Shown in pieces: positions 22,850 through 31,825 of a stretch of DNA of 36,597 nt (position 1 is the stretch's first letter; each line of letters starts with the position of its first letter). Below the pieces are notes generated by a model. The model saw only the letters and a program-made list of their open reading frames with translations, was not told where the DNA came from and made no database searches. A program made the position numbers and the translations under genes. The DNA is from Candidatus Bathyarchaeota archaeon (GTDB taxonomy: Archaea > Thermoproteota > Bathyarchaeia > Bathyarchaeales > Bathycorpusculaceae), in assembly GCA_003601605.1 (NCBI GenBank), contig PIXZ01000012.1:1-36597 (forward strand), in the 5' to 3' direction.

Positions 22850-24250
22850 CTATTCTCCAAACAGTTTTCGGAACGCTGGATACATTTCCGCTGCTCTTTC
22901 CCGCATTAATATCTCGTAATACTGGTAAAGTATTCCAACAGAAAGCAGAATACCAGTTCCAGAGCCAAAAACCCCGAAAAAGTCTGAGACTCCAGCAATA
23001 AGCCCTACAATAATTCCGCCCAACACCGTTACTGCTGGAATGTAACGTTTAAGCACAGACTCTATGGCTCTGCCAGACCTTCTGTATCCTGGAATCTGCA
23101 TACCAGCATCCACAAGCTGTTTAGCCACTGTGGAAGGCCCTAAACCGCCTACTTCTAGCCATGTGAGCGAAAATATTACGCAGAAGACTAGGAGTATGGC
23201 GAGATAGCCGAAGGCTTTCAATGGTTCTGCTATAACATTTGTTATTCCTTGCGGCGAAGTCACATAATAGACCAATCCGCCTATAGGTTGAAGTCTTCCT
23301 CCCTCACCAACTTCATATTGTCCTAGGAGGTTAAGCCAAAAGTTTGTGTTATTTTGGTTATACATGTTCCAGAAGAGTTGTGAGAAAAAGTATATATTGG
23401 CAAAAAGGGCTGAAGCAAAAATCACTGGAAGGTTTGAAACATACAAAAGTTTTATTGGGTAGCGGCTGCGGAAACCTCTGTAGCCAGCGTAGGATAAAGG
23501 CAGTTCAACTCTTACACCTTCCATGTAAATTATTATTAGAAAAGCGGCAATCGTGGCTATAAATCCCGTAAAAGATGGGTAGGCACCGCCTCCAATTATC
23601 CACCATGTTATAGACTCTGCACCAGACATTACGTAGGATAATGCTCCGACAAATAAGCCGCTGGCTGGAGAAAAGCATTGCCAGAAAACGTTTTGGGCCA
23701 CTCCAGCCATGATAAATAAGCTTATGCCGCTGCCAAAACCCCAACCTTTCTGAACAAGCTCGTCTAAAAGTAAAACAACCATTCCAGCCGCTAATAGTTG
23801 TAGAAAAACAGTTATGGCTTGCGGTCCGGGAAGAGAACCATACATACCGCCTATTATATAGGCTGATGCTTGTACCCCTGTTAACACTATAGATAGCACT
23901 TTGCTGGCTGTTGTGAACAAGCCTCTGTCTTCAGGGTTTGACATGTCGCATTCTATCATTGCGGAACCAACCAAAAGTTGTAAAATTAGTCCAGCTGTTA
24001 CTATTGGGCCTATTCCAAGCTCCATGAGGGTTCCTCTGTTAGAGGCGAAGATTACTCTTAAAGCTGTTAGTTCTGGTGCTTGTTGAGGGCTAATGCCATA
24101 AAGCGGGACTTCCGACATTACTAGATAAACGATGAGTACCATGGCCGTCCAGAACAGTTTCTCGTTGAATCGCACTTTACGTTCTGGAGCCTTAATTTCT
24201 GGGATGATCCTTGCAATTGGTTTGAATAGGCTTAAAAATCTGCCCGCCAT
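22850..24250 (-). CDS. secY: Protein translocase subunit SecY
   Basis: Pore subunit of the Sec translocon. The 466 residues contain ten membrane helices. The N-terminal region reads FLSLFKPIARIIPEIKAPERKVRFNEKL in segments typical of archaeal SecY. The plug region follows helix 1 (EVPLYGI), PIVTAGLILQLLVGS matches helix 2, GSGISLFIMAGVAQNV the middle helices, and PGYRRSGRAIESVLKRYIP the conserved cytoplasmic loop near the C terminus. It is positioned after uL15 with an eight-base gap, as in most archaea. The adenylate kinase gene that often follows secY in archaea is absent here. Confidence 0.97.
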   Translation of the reverse strand: MAGRFLSLFKPIARIIPEIKAPERKVRFNEKLFWTAMVLIVYLVMSEVPLYGISPQQAPELTALRVIFASNRGTLMELGIGPIVTAGLILQLLVGSAMIECDMSNPEDRGLFTTASKVLSIVLTGVQASAYIIGGMYGSLPGPQAITVFLQLLAAGMVVLLLDELVQKGWGFGSGISLFIMAGVAQNVFWQCFSPASGLFVGALSYVMSGAESITWWIIGGGAYPSFTGFIATIAAFLIIIYMEGVRVELPLSYAGYRGFRSRYPIKLLYVSNLPVIFASALFANIYFFSQLFWNMYNQNNTNFWLNLLGQYEVGEGGRLQPIGGLVYYVTSPQGITNVIAEPLKAFGYLAILLVFCVIFSLTWLEVGGLGPSTVAKQLVDAGMQIPGYRRSGRAIESVLKRYIPAVTVLGGIIVGLIAGVSDFFGVFGSGTGILLSVGILYQYYEILMRERAAEMYPAFRKLFGE

Positions 24251-24258
24251 GGTTTAAG

Positions 24259-24702
24259 CTACTCTCCGCTTTCTTGTGGGGTTTCCGCTAAGATTTCTCC
24301 GCCAGCCTCTTTTATTTTTTCAGCCGCTAACTTTGAGTAGGACGACACTTTTACAATTATTGGTTTTGTAATTTTGCCTGTTCCAAGAAGTTTTGTGTAG
24401 CCGAGACTTCCTAGGTCTACGAAAAGTTTTGCTTTTTCCTTTTTAGTGGCAATTTTTTCGGCTATTTCATCTAGTTCTCCCAAGTTTACAATGTTTTCTT
24501 TTCGATGAAGGCTTTTAGGCGAAGTGAATCCTTTTTTCCCAAAATAGTCTGGTTCATATCTTATAACGTAAGACCATCCGTGCTTATGTCGTCCAGCCTT
24601 GCGATATCCTTTAGAGCCTGACTTTCTATGCTGCCCTACTCTACCGTAGCCTTGGGTTCTTGAACCGCGTTTCTTTCTGATTTTTCTGAGTTTGTGCGGC
24701 AT
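24259..24702 (-). CDS. rpl15: Ribosomal protein uL15
   Basis: Large-subunit protein of 147 residues. The Gly/Arg/Lys-rich N terminus (RKKRGSRTQGYGRVGQHRKSG, in segments) binds rRNA, and the globular C-terminal part contains KLLGTGKITKPIIVKVSSYS and AAEKIKEAGGEI. It lies immediately upstream of secY and four bases after the Hsp20-like gene, so it is in the same transcript. Confidence 0.96.
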   Translation of the reverse strand: MPHKLRKIRKKRGSRTQGYGRVGQHRKSGSKGYRKAGRHKHGWSYVIRYEPDYFGKKGFTSPKSLHRKENIVNLGELDEIAEKIATKKEKAKLFVDLGSLGYTKLLGTGKITKPIIVKVSSYSKLAAEKIKEAGGEILAETPQESGE

Positions 24703-24705
24703 TCC

Positions 24706-25164
24706 CTAACCAGCCAGTTCGTCTATAGCTTTTTCTTTTTCTTCCTTTTTTAACCGTATCTCTAAGACACCATTCTTATATCTTGTACGTAAACTTTCTG
24801 GAATCACTCTTTTCGGAAGATTTAAACTTTTATAATATTTGCGCTCTGGAGCCTCAGCAGACAATAGTAGTCTTTGGTTTTTCACCTTAACCCTTAAGTT
24901 TTCCCTTTTGAACCCAGCGAAATCTGCAACAACTATAATGTCGTCTTTCTCTTCTAGGATATCAATTAAAGGCTGAGGCTCTTTCCAGCCCACCTTCTTA
25001 TCTAATCTAAAAACTCTGTATTTTAACGGGTATGTTTGCTTTTTAAATTTTGAACTTTTAATGTGCCACATTGGAAAATTTTTCTTATTCCTGCATCTGT
25101 TGAAGTTTCTTATGGCATGGAACCAGTTTGAATTTTTCTTATTTCTTCGCCACTTCGCGCTCAA
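24706..25164 (-). CDS. Small heat-shock protein (Hsp20) with a very basic N-terminal arm
   Basis: An alpha-crystallin-domain chaperone. The domain occupies about 62-150: PLIDILEEKDDIIVVADFAG, RENLRVKVKNQRLLLSAEAP, LPKRVIPESLRTRYKNGVLE, ending IRLKKEEKEKA. The first 54 residues contain 17 Lys/Arg and not one Asp or Glu (MSAKWRRNKKNSNWF, NRCRNKKNF, KFKKQTYPLKYRVF), unlike an ordinary sHsp arm and more like an RNA-binding tail. It starts at TTG 25164 with GGAG nine bases upstream. It lies between uL30 and uL15 in the ribosomal protein cluster, where I do not expect an sHsp gene. The 80-base gap upstream allows its own promoter. Confidence 0.85.
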   Translation of the reverse strand: MSAKWRRNKKNSNWFHAIRNFNRCRNKKNFPMWHIKSSKFKKQTYPLKYRVFRLDKKVGWKEPQPLIDILEEKDDIIVVADFAGFKRENLRVKVKNQRLLLSAEAPERKYYKSLNLPKRVIPESLRTRYKNGVLEIRLKKEEKEKAIDELAG

Positions 25165-25244
25165 TCTCGCCTTCTCCTAGGTACTATGGCATTTCAAAAG
25201 TGGCTATAAAATGTATCGCAAAAGAAAATAGCAAAAGCAGCAGC

Positions 25245-25733
25245 CTAAACCATTCGTTTTATTAGCTCGTTAATTTTTTCTCCGCGATAGCCTAATTCGC
25301 CGCCCATCCTATAGCTCTTTTTTATTTTTCCCTTAAAGCCTTTGCTAGGCGGGTGTAGTTTGAAAACCGGCTGGATATTGGGCAGTTTCCAATATTCGGT
25401 TTGACATTTAAAAACTGCCAGTGCAAGTTCTTCAAGCGACTTGTAGCCGATTTTCTGTGCATACTCGTCTGTAAGTTTCTTGCCGCCCGCCAGTCTTCCC
25501 CTTTCCTTTATAAGCAGTTTCACGGCCTCTTCTGAGGCTTCTCCCCATGTTATGAAGTTTTGCGCAGTTTTTAACATTCCCAAAAAGGATGGACGGTTAT
25601 CAATTAACACAGCATAATTGTTTCTTTTTAGGTTAAGCATCTGCAAAGTTTCTCTAACTTCTCTTGGGGCACTTATTACTCCACGAATCCTTACAGCTAC
25701 AATGCACTTTCGCTCGTTACTCTTTCTAGCCAT
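25245..25733 (-). CDS. rpl30: Ribosomal protein uL30
   Basis: Archaeal-length uL30 of 162 residues, longer than the bacterial form. The N-terminal ferredoxin-like core is CIVAVRIRGVISAPREVRETL with LKRNNYAVLIDNRPSFLGML. The C-terminal extension has FKLHPPSKGFKGKIKKSYRMGGELGYRG in segments. It directly abuts the uS5 stop with no intergenic base. The Hsp20-like gene follows 80 bases downstream. Confidence 0.96.
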   Translation of the reverse strand: MARKSNERKCIVAVRIRGVISAPREVRETLQMLNLKRNNYAVLIDNRPSFLGMLKTAQNFITWGEASEEAVKLLIKERGRLAGGKKLTDEYAQKIGYKSLEELALAVFKCQTEYWKLPNIQPVFKLHPPSKGFKGKIKKSYRMGGELGYRGEKINELIKRMV

Positions 25734-26369
25734 TTATCTTCCCCAATCCATCGGAGTTATAAGACTATAAGTGTTCTTCAACGCGTCAAAAACAGCGTAA
25801 GCAAAAGAAGGCACAGTTCTTGTGGAACCGTAACTTCTCGTCCAGCAATCCTTTATGCCCGCAAGATTAAGGATAACTTTTGCAACTTCACTTGCTACAA
25901 GACCTAAGCCCCTTGGTCCAGGAACAATAACTATTCTCACGCCACCGCATTTTCCTTCAGTCAAGAATGGGACAGAATGGGGTCTTCCGCAACCACATTC
26001 CCAGCTTCCACATCCACGTCTCACAGGAACAAGGTTCAAACGGGCGTCGGCAGCTGCCTTTTCTATGGCGGTTCTAACTTGGCTTGCTTTTCCAGAGCCT
26101 AACCCTATATATCCGTCTCTGTTTCCAACAGCAACTATCGCCTTAAACCTTGATTTTTCACCAGCGTCTGTTTGTTTCTGAACCAGATTAATGTTTATGA
26201 CTTCTTCTTGAATATCTGGAAGTAAAGCGTCAACGATTTGCGGCTCTTTTATCCGTATACCACCCGTAAAAACCTCTTCAATAGAAGTGATTCTTCCTTC
26301 CAGAATCATTTTTCCAAGACGGGTTCGTGGAACCCATTGTTCTAAACTTTGAGAAGTTCTCCGCGGCAT
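25734..26369 (-). CDS. rps5: Ribosomal protein uS5
   Basis: Small-subunit protein near the decoding site and mRNA entry. The 211 residues include the double-stranded-RNA-binding-like part (RFKAIVAVGNRDGYIGLGSGK, in segments) and the C-terminal domain (VRIVIVPGPRGLGLVASEVAK, CWTRSYGSTRT). A four-Cys segment (CGSWECGCGRPHSVPF, with an extra Cys at KCGG) is typical of archaeal uS5. Its ATG shares a base with the uL18 stop (TAATG). Confidence 0.97.
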   Translation of the reverse strand: MPRRTSQSLEQWVPRTRLGKMILEGRITSIEEVFTGGIRIKEPQIVDALLPDIQEEVININLVQKQTDAGEKSRFKAIVAVGNRDGYIGLGSGKASQVRTAIEKAAADARLNLVPVRRGCGSWECGCGRPHSVPFLTEGKCGGVRIVIVPGPRGLGLVASEVAKVILNLAGIKDCWTRSYGSTRTVPSFAYAVFDALKNTYSLITPMDWGR

Positions 26370-26980
26370 TACTTTTTCTTACCTCCAGCCTTAAACGCAG
26401 TCAACATTTTCTTCTTAACTTCTGCAAAATGTTTTGGCAGATTTTCAGGAGGAAGTTTATGCACTATATAGTTAGAAAACCTTGACTGGTAAACTTCAGG
26501 ATTTGAAGAGGCCAAGATTTTCGCGTATTCTGCTATGTGTTCGCCGCTTATCCGTTTCTCATCTGGGATTCTTTCTTCACTATGAGGTATATTCATTCCA
26601 GAATCTAGCGCTCCTTTTAAAACAGCAAAAACTCTTGCCCCTTTAGAAGGTGAATGCAATCCTATATCTAGAATAGCTTCTTTTATCCCTTTAACCTTGG
26701 CCTTTAATCCGCACAGAAGTCCAGTAAGATAAGCTGCAGGAATGTTTCCTCTTGGAACTTTCCAACCATGTTCCCTTGCAAGTTCTCTGCTATGAGCCGA
26801 AACGAGAACTTCGTCTCCTTCAGGTTTGGCTACGACAATCTGGGCAATTATATTTTTTAAACTGCCCCGCACAACCAGTCTAGGCTTTTTAGAAAGTATT
26901 AACGCTTTTCTTGCTTTGTAATCTGTTTTTCCTTCTCTTCTCCGTCTGAACGGAACACGGTAACGGGCGCCCTTTGCCAT
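26369..26980 (-). CDS. rpl18: Ribosomal protein uL18
   Basis: Binds 5S rRNA in the large subunit. The 203-residue protein begins [20 protein letters not shown] and has [32 protein letters not shown] and [25 protein letters not shown] 26980 gives the family start and overlaps the eL19 stop by one base (TGATG). An in-frame upstream start at 26995 would only add MEETL from inside eL19. Confidence 0.96.
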   Translation of the reverse strand: MAKGARYRVPFRRRREGKTDYKARKALILSKKPRLVVRGSLKNIIAQIVVAKPEGDEVLVSAHSRELAREHGWKVPRGNIPAAYLTGLLCGLKAKVKGIKEAILDIGLHSPSKGARVFAVLKGALDSGMNIPHSEERIPDEKRISGEHIAEYAKILASSNPEVYQSRFSNYIVHKLPPENLPKHFAEVKKKMLTAFKAGGKKK

Positions 26981-27435
26981 CAGCGTTTCCTCCAAAGCTC
27001 ATGAGCCTTTAAGTAGCGTTCAAGGTCTCCAACAGATTCGAATCTTCCGCTGCTGGCCATTTTGTACAGCTTGCGATAAGTGGTTTCAGTAATTGTCCTA
27101 CTGGCCTTTAGTTCACGGAGCTTCTTTCTTAAAGCCCGAATTTTTTTCATCCAAGCTTCTTTTTTGGGGAGTCTTGCTCCTCGAGAACCGCTTCTGCTGC
27201 CGTGTCCACGTCTCTTTCCCTTCCTTTTCTTTTCCTTTAAAACTCTGGCTCGAGCTCGGCTTACTCCCTTCTCTGGCAATGGTTTAATAACGCCTTCGTG
27301 TATGAGTTTCCGAATTTCCTCTCGTGTTATGGCTGCTTCTACATCATCTATTCTTTCTGGATTTATCCAAACCCTGTTTTGTCCCACTTTCAATATTTGG
27401 GCTGCAAGACGTCGTTGACTTTTGAGACCGGTCAT
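26980..27435 (-). CDS. rpl19e: Ribosomal protein eL19
   Basis: Archaeal/eukaryotic large-subunit protein of 151 residues. The N-terminal helical domain ([33 protein letters not shown]) is followed by an Arg/Lys/Gly-rich linker ([20 protein letters not shown]) and a long C-terminal helix. The ATG overlaps the eL32 stop by four bases (ATGA), indicating translational coupling. Confidence 0.97.
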   Translation of the reverse strand: MTGLKSQRRLAAQILKVGQNRVWINPERIDDVEAAITREEIRKLIHEGVIKPLPEKGVSRARARVLKEKKRKGKRRGHGSRSGSRGARLPKKEAWMKKIRALRKKLRELKASRTITETTYRKLYKMASSGRFESVGDLERYLKAHELWRKR

Positions 27436-27998
27436 TCTTTTTCAGCCTCTTTCTTTGTTTTTGCTTTTCTTTTTTGTCTACGTTTGCGTTTCGGCTTCGG
27501 CTTTTTCTTTTCTTCCTTTTCCTCGGCTTCCTCTTTCTTTTCGAGTTCTTCCTTTTTTTCTTCCTCTTCTACAAGCCTCTTCTCTTCTTCAATTGCTTCC
27601 TTGGCTTCTTTCAAATTCAAAATCTTTATCTTCTTTTTTCTCGCTTCAACAAGAATTCTCGCCCGCTTCCTTTTACCCACAGTATGTGCAATTCGTATGG
27701 CCTGAGTTTTCGGGTTGACTCCTCTAAGTTCACTTAAACTGTGCACGAGAACTTCTTCATAACCTGAAGGGTGAAGTCCCCTAGCAACCTTCGGGCCTCT
27801 ATAACCTACACTTACGGTGGCTGGCCATCCCTTGATCTTTCTCCGCATTTTGTTGTCTATTCCACGGGGCCTGCGCCAGTTCTCTTTAAGACGTTTATAT
27901 CTCCAGCTTTCTTGTCTTACAAAATCTGGTTTTTTCGCTTTCACTCGTTTTCTAAGCTTCAGTGCTTTTTCCTTAGTCACAGCGTTTTGTTCCGTCAC
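27432..27998 (-). CDS. rpl32e: Ribosomal protein eL32 with a long charged C-terminal tail
   Basis: Archaeal/eukaryotic large-subunit protein. The core (about 20-130) has KPDFVRQESWRYKRLKENWR, RRPRGIDNKMRRK and GYRGPKVARGLHPSGYEEVL. The core is followed by a tail of some 55 residues that is first Glu-rich (EAIEEEKRLVEEEEKKEELE) and then Lys/Arg-rich (KKKPKPKRKRRQKRKAKTKK). That makes 188 residues, against roughly 125-140 for the common archaeal form. The ATG overlaps the uL6 stop by four bases. Phe/Ser-rich reading frames on the opposite strand come from this tail. Confidence 0.95.
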   Translation of the reverse strand: MTEQNAVTKEKALKLRKRVKAKKPDFVRQESWRYKRLKENWRRPRGIDNKMRRKIKGWPATVSVGYRGPKVARGLHPSGYEEVLVHSLSELRGVNPKTQAIRIAHTVGKRKRARILVEARKKKIKILNLKEAKEAIEEEKRLVEEEEKKEELEKKEEAEEKEEKKKPKPKRKRRQKRKAKTKKEAEKE

Positions 27999-28543
27999 TC
28001 TTCCATTCCCTCGCTTCTTTCGTATACGTAAATGCCGTCTAAGAAGACGCGGGGGTCTTTGTTTTTCACTTTTGTGGCTTGTTCTATGTTTGCTGCTGTT
28101 TGGCTTACGTCTTCCAAATTTATTCCTTGAATGATTATGTCTTCGCTTTGAACTTTGATTTTGACGTCTCCTATTATTTTGGCTTTTCTCGGGTTTCGTT
28201 CTCCCGTAAAGTTTTCGATTAAAACTTCTTTGTCTTTAACTTTTACTGAGATTGGAAAGTGAGAAAAGACTATTTTAAGCTTGTATGTGAATCCTTTTCT
28301 GACTCCTGTAATCATGTTTTGAATGTGGGAGTAAATTGTGCCTACAAGGGCTGCTTCTTTCTTGCGGGGCCATTCCGCCCATACCCGTATTGTTTTATCG
28401 TTTAGTTCAAGTTTTATTGGGGCGTAGGAAAAGTCGCGGGTTAAGGTTCCCTTGACGCCTTTAACTGTTACTTTCTTTCCTTCTAGAGTTACCTCTACGT
28501 CTTCGGGAATCTGAAGGGTTTTTGAGACTTCTACAGCCCGCAT
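27995..28543 (-). CDS. rpl6: Ribosomal protein uL6
   Basis: Large-subunit protein near the factor-binding site. The 182 residues form the usual two similar domains: VEVTLEGKKVTVKGVKGTLT and FSHFPISVKVKDKEVLIENF, with GVRKGFTYKLKIV and RKAKIIGDVKIKVQSEDIII. The start ATG is preceded by GAGGATGATTT. It lies 13 bases after uS8 and overlaps eL32 by four bases. Confidence 0.97.
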   Translation of the reverse strand: MRAVEVSKTLQIPEDVEVTLEGKKVTVKGVKGTLTRDFSYAPIKLELNDKTIRVWAEWPRKKEAALVGTIYSHIQNMITGVRKGFTYKLKIVFSHFPISVKVKDKEVLIENFTGERNPRKAKIIGDVKIKVQSEDIIIQGINLEDVSQTAANIEQATKVKNKDPRVFLDGIYVYERSEGMEE

Positions 28544-28556
28544 TTGAAATCATCCT

Positions 28557-28961
28557 CTAGTAAACGAAGGCTAATAGTCTTCCTCCCACACGTTTTTCCT
28601 TTGCATCTCTATGTGATTGCACTCCGTTTGGTGTTGAAATTATTAATATTCCTACCTCTCTTGATGGGAGAAATTTTTTCTCCCATTCTTCAATTTTTTC
28701 AAATTTAACGGAAAAATGCGGTTTTATCGCTCCACACTTGTTTATTCTTCCCAAAAGTTGAACCTTAAACTTTCCAGAACGTCCATCATCTATAAACTCA
28801 AACTCTCCAATGTAGCCGTTTAACTGCATTATCCTCAGAACTTTTCCTAAAAGTTTGGAGGCTGGGCTAATCACGCATTCGCGCTTGTTTCGCATCTCGT
28901 TGTTCATGATTGTTGTTAAACCATTAGCTATGGTATCCATCAGCGCTTCCTCGTTACTCAT
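28557..28961 (-). CDS. rps8: Ribosomal protein uS8
   Basis: Binds the central domain of 16S rRNA. With ATG 28961 it is 134 residues, beginning [20 protein letters not shown] and ending [26 protein letters not shown], the archaeal form of the conserved C-terminal rRNA-binding segment. The frame could begin at TTG 28976, but the ATG gives the family start. It overlaps the uS14 3' end by eight bases. Confidence 0.96.
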   Translation of the reverse strand: MSNEEALMDTIANGLTTIMNNEMRNKRECVISPASKLLGKVLRIMQLNGYIGEFEFIDDGRSGKFKVQLLGRINKCGAIKPHFSVKFEKIEEWEKKFLPSREVGILIISTPNGVQSHRDAKEKRVGGRLLAFVY

Positions 28962-29118
28962 ATTTTTTAAACCCAAGTTTTTTGGCTACTTCCCTAAAAC
29001 AATGTCTACATAAATATAAATTGTAACGTCGAATAACTGGCCCATACGACCCGCATCTACTGCATGGTCTCGCTCCTTTTCCATATTTTCTTTCTTTCTT
29101 AGGTTTCTGTTTACCCAT
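28954..29118 (-). CDS. rps14: Ribosomal protein uS14, zinc form
   Basis: A 54-residue archaeal uS14 with a zinc site formed by C19, C22, C37 and C40 (PCSRCGSYG and [10 protein letters not shown]). I set the start at ATG 29118 ([15 protein letters not shown]), preceded by GGAGGAGATGC, instead of the in-frame start at 29148, which lies inside the uL5 gene. It overlaps uS8 by eight bases. Confidence 0.95.
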   Translation of the reverse strand: MGKQKPKKERKYGKGARPCSRCGSYGPVIRRYNLYLCRHCFREVAKKLGFKKYE

Positions 29119-29134
29119 ATGCGCATCTCCTCCT

Positions 29135-29674
29135 CTATACGACTTCAACTCCTAAAGCTTCCTTAACGAAAACCATGGCTTCTTCAGGTGTTAAAAGGTG
29201 TTTGGAGCCGATTTTTGTTTTTTCTATTCTCCGTTTTTTAACACGGTATCCGGGGCGACTTAGAGAAACACAAATGTCCATGCCGAAAATTCCTATTTCC
29301 GGGTCATATCTAACTCCGGGGATTTCTATGTGTTCTTTTATGCCGAAGGAAAAGTTGCCGCGTTCATCGAAGCATTCTTTGGAAATTTTGTTGTCCACTA
29401 CGGGTAAAACTTTCTTTAAAAATTCTATGGCTTTTTGTTTTCTTAAGGTTACCATACAAGCGATGGGTTCTCCCTTTCTGATACCGAAATCCCTTATGGT
29501 TTTCTTAGCTTTTCTTTTACATGGATTCTGCCCTGCCAACTCCTTTAAAACTTTAGCGGCTTTTTCCAGCGGTTCGCCAGATTTTCCGATGCTCATGTTG
29601 ACCACTACTTTTTCGATTCTGGGTTTAAGCATTGGCTGTTGTTCCCAAGCTTTGAGTATTTCTTCTTCAGCCAT
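29135..29674 (-). CDS. rpl5: Ribosomal protein uL5
   Basis: Large-subunit protein that binds 5S rRNA and contacts P-site tRNA. The 179 residues include [58 protein letters not shown] and [20 protein letters not shown]. The ATG follows the eS4 stop after one base. Confidence 0.97.
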   Translation of the reverse strand: MAEEEILKAWEQQPMLKPRIEKVVVNMSIGKSGEPLEKAAKVLKELAGQNPCKRKAKKTIRDFGIRKGEPIACMVTLRKQKAIEFLKKVLPVVDNKISKECFDERGNFSFGIKEHIEIPGVRYDPEIGIFGMDICVSLSRPGYRVKKRRIEKTKIGSKHLLTPEEAMVFVKEALGVEVV

Positions 29675-29675
29675 T

Positions 29676-30434
29676 TTATGACGCCTCAGGTAGGGTTATG
29701 AGCGGTTTGTCTTCGCCTATGGCAAAAACAAAGTTTAAGACCGTTTGGTAAGTGTTGCCTTTCTCGTCCTCGATTTTTACCAAAGTGTGTCTGCGTTTCT
29801 TTCCTTCAGCTTTTTCAATCTCAACGATTTTTCCGTAATTGCCAATGTTTTTTCCGCCAGTAATTATGGCAAAGTTGCCTTCTTTCATTTTAACGTGTTC
29901 TAGAATTTCTCTTTCGGGTAGACTTATTTTTAAAGTGTCAAATGTTTTGTAAACATTCCCTTGAGAAGTTTCCGATTCAGATGTTTTAATAAGTATGTTT
30001 GAACCGTCGTGAAGGTTAAGTTGTATATGCCCATTTTTTACAACAGTCTTATTTTCAATTCTGCAAAGCTTAAATTTCGCCTCTTCCTGGTTGATGGGGT
30101 GCAGAATTAAACCTTTCTTAGATGGTAAAATGCGGAAGCACTTATCAACGTCCGTTATGGAAAGAACATCCATCAAACCTACGGGAAAGTCGTCTTCCCA
30201 CCGAATTTTTCCATCAACGTAAACTTTTCCACTAGAAACTATAGCCTTAGACTCCTTTCTTGTACGTGCAAACTCAAGAATTTCTCGTAAAATTATAGCT
30301 AAAGGCAAACAGTTGTCTAAAGAATGAGGCCCTGGAGATGGCCTAACAGTCCATACAAATTCTTTTCGGTGGATTGGCCATGAACGTGGTGCAGGTTTGC
30401 GCTTTAAACCTGTGGATGCTCCTTTTTTACCCAA
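29676..30434 (-). CDS. rps4e: Ribosomal protein eS4
   Basis: Archaeal/eukaryotic small-subunit protein of 252 residues. It has the N-terminal GLKRKPAPRSWPIHRKEFVW region, an S4-like RNA-binding domain (LPLAIILREILEFARTRKES, VSSGKVYVDGKIR), a central domain, and a KOW motif near 175-200 (EGNFAIITGGKNIGNYGKIV). It lies two bases downstream of uL24. Confidence 0.97.
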   Translation of the reverse strand: MGKKGASTGLKRKPAPRSWPIHRKEFVWTVRPSPGPHSLDNCLPLAIILREILEFARTRKESKAIVSSGKVYVDGKIRWEDDFPVGLMDVLSITDVDKCFRILPSKKGLILHPINQEEAKFKLCRIENKTVVKNGHIQLNLHDGSNILIKTSESETSQGNVYKTFDTLKISLPEREILEHVKMKEGNFAIITGGKNIGNYGKIVEIEKAEGKKRRHTLVKIEDEKGNTYQTVLNFVFAIGEDKPLITLPEAS

Positions 30435-30436
30435 AT

Positions 30437-31054
30437 TTAGGTTCCTCCTTTACTCTTAGTTTTTCTTGTAGTTCTCTTTTTTGTCGTGCGTTTTCTTTTC
30501 TTAGGCTTTTTCTCCTTTTCTTTTTCTGTTTCCTTTTTTGCTTTTTTCGCTCTTGGTTTTTTGACTGGAGCTTTCTTTCTTCTTTTAGGCTTTTCTTCTA
30601 CAAGCTTTTCTTCAGCAACTTCTTCTTTTACTTCTAAAACCTTCTTTGGAGTTTTCTCCACGATTTTCTCTCTTTTAAGACGCTCTGACCTCTTTCTTTC
30701 CAAGACTTTTTTACGCCATTTATCGTCCAAATTCAATTTTGTAATCATAACTTTTGATGGGTGTATGGACGCAAATATTGTTGTTCCGTCAACCTTCTCT
30801 CTTGTTAATCCTTCAACATAGATTCTATAATTCTTTCTATCTACTCGCGTTATTTTTCCTTCAAATCCTTTGTGGTCTCCCCTCATTACGCGCACTGTGT
30901 CACCGCTTCTAACTGGAAGACTTCTGACGCCGTGGGATGCTTTCAGTTCTGGCGAGAGGGGTGCAGCCATAAGTTTGTAGCGTATATGGTCTGGGGCTTG
31001 ATACAGCCTTTTCCTCTGTTTTGAAGGTTTGGTTGCAGGTTTTAATGCTTGCAT
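30437..31054 (-). CDS. rpl24: Ribosomal protein uL24 with a long Lys-rich C-terminal tail
   Basis: Early-assembly large-subunit protein. The core (about 1-125) has KQRKRLYQAPDHIRYKLMAA, the KOW motif SGDTVRVMRGDHKGFEGKIT, and TTIFASIHPSKVMITKLNL. The last 65 or so residues are a charged tail, first with Glu (EVKEEVAEEKLVEEK), then almost purely basic (PKRRKKAPVKKPRAKKAKK onward). This makes about 205 residues, longer than the usual archaeal 120-150. ATG 31054 is preferred; GTG 31060 in the same frame adds two residues. It follows uL14 by 11 bases. Confidence 0.95.
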   Translation of the reverse strand: MQALKPATKPSKQRKRLYQAPDHIRYKLMAAPLSPELKASHGVRSLPVRSGDTVRVMRGDHKGFEGKITRVDRKNYRIYVEGLTREKVDGTTIFASIHPSKVMITKLNLDDKWRKKVLERKRSERLKREKIVEKTPKKVLEVKEEVAEEKLVEEKPKRRKKAPVKKPRAKKAKKETEKEKEKKPKKRKRTTKKRTTRKTKSKGGT

Positions 31055-31065
31055 TTTCACTCATC

Positions 31066-31506
31066 TCATATTATTATGCTGGCGGCACTTGCTATTCTAG
31101 GCCATCTTTCAGCAGCTTCTTTCGCTACTGGCCCGCGGATTTCTGAACCTTTCATTTCACCGTCAGGGGTTATTATCACCGCCGCATTATCTTCGAATTG
31201 AACCCATATGCCTTCGGCTCTCCTGTAGGGTTTTCTTTGCCTCACGATAACTGCTTGGAAGATTTTCTTTCTCATGTCTGGCGACCCGTGCCTAACAGAA
31301 ACTATTATTCTGTCGCCTACAGCAGCGGAGGGATAGCGTCGCAATCCTCCCTTGTAACCCATAACCTGAATTAGCCGTAGTTCTCTGGCTCCGGTGTTGT
31401 CGGCGCATTTTAGAAGAGCACCTGTTGGCAGTCCTCTTGAAATTTTAGGTCCGTGTCCAAGCATCCCTCTAGCGATTAGGGCTCTTTGTTTTGCTCTTGC
31501 CGCCAT
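31066..31506 (-). CDS. rpl14: Ribosomal protein uL14
   Basis: Large-subunit protein at the subunit interface. With ATG 31506 it is 146 residues, beginning [20 protein letters not shown]. It has [20 protein letters not shown], the [17 protein letters not shown] loop and the C-terminal [25 protein letters not shown] lies nine bases ahead of this ATG, so the in-frame TTG 31530 is not needed. Confidence 0.96.
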   Translation of the reverse strand: MAARAKQRALIARGMLGHGPKISRGLPTGALLKCADNTGARELRLIQVMGYKGGLRRYPSAAVGDRIIVSVRHGSPDMRKKIFQAVIVRQRKPYRRAEGIWVQFEDNAAVIITPDGEMKGSEIRGPVAKEAAERWPRIASAASIII

Positions 31507-31507
31507 T

Positions 31508-31825
31508 TCACTTTTCCTCCAGTTTTTCAACTACGACGAATGATACTGTTTTGCTTATGGGGCGGCATTCAGCTATTCTTACGCGTTCTCCTTCTTTTGC
31601 GTTTATGCATGGAGGATTGTGGGAAGGTATACGGCTTTGTCTTCTTTCGTATCTCATAAATTTTGGAACATAATATAGGTATTCACGTTTCACTATTACC
31701 GTTTTATCCATTTTTGCACTTACAACAACTCCCTCTAACACGCGGCCTCTTACGGGTAAGTCTCCGTGGAATGGACAGTTTCTGTCTGTGCATGTTTTCT
31801 TTGGTTTCTTAAAAGTTAGAGACAT
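31508..31825 (-). CDS. rps17: Ribosomal protein uS17
   Basis: Small-subunit OB-fold protein of 105 residues. The N-terminal [20 protein letters not shown] is the archaeal signature, followed by [20 protein letters not shown], and the C terminus has [23 protein letters not shown] 31825 shares a base with the stop of the Rpp29 gene (TAATG) and has GGAGG eight bases upstream. Confidence 0.97.
   Translation of the reverse strand: MSLTFKKPKKTCTDRNCPFHGDLPVRGRVLEGVVVSAKMDKTVIVKREYLYYVPKFMRYERRQSRIPSHNPPCINAKEGERVRIAECRPISKTVSFVVVEKLEEK

Noticed and set aside
27298-27737. Overlapping rightward Phe/Ser-rich frames
   Set aside because: They are the reverse complement of the Lys/Glu-rich eL32 tail; codon bias of the tail keeps the opposite strand open.
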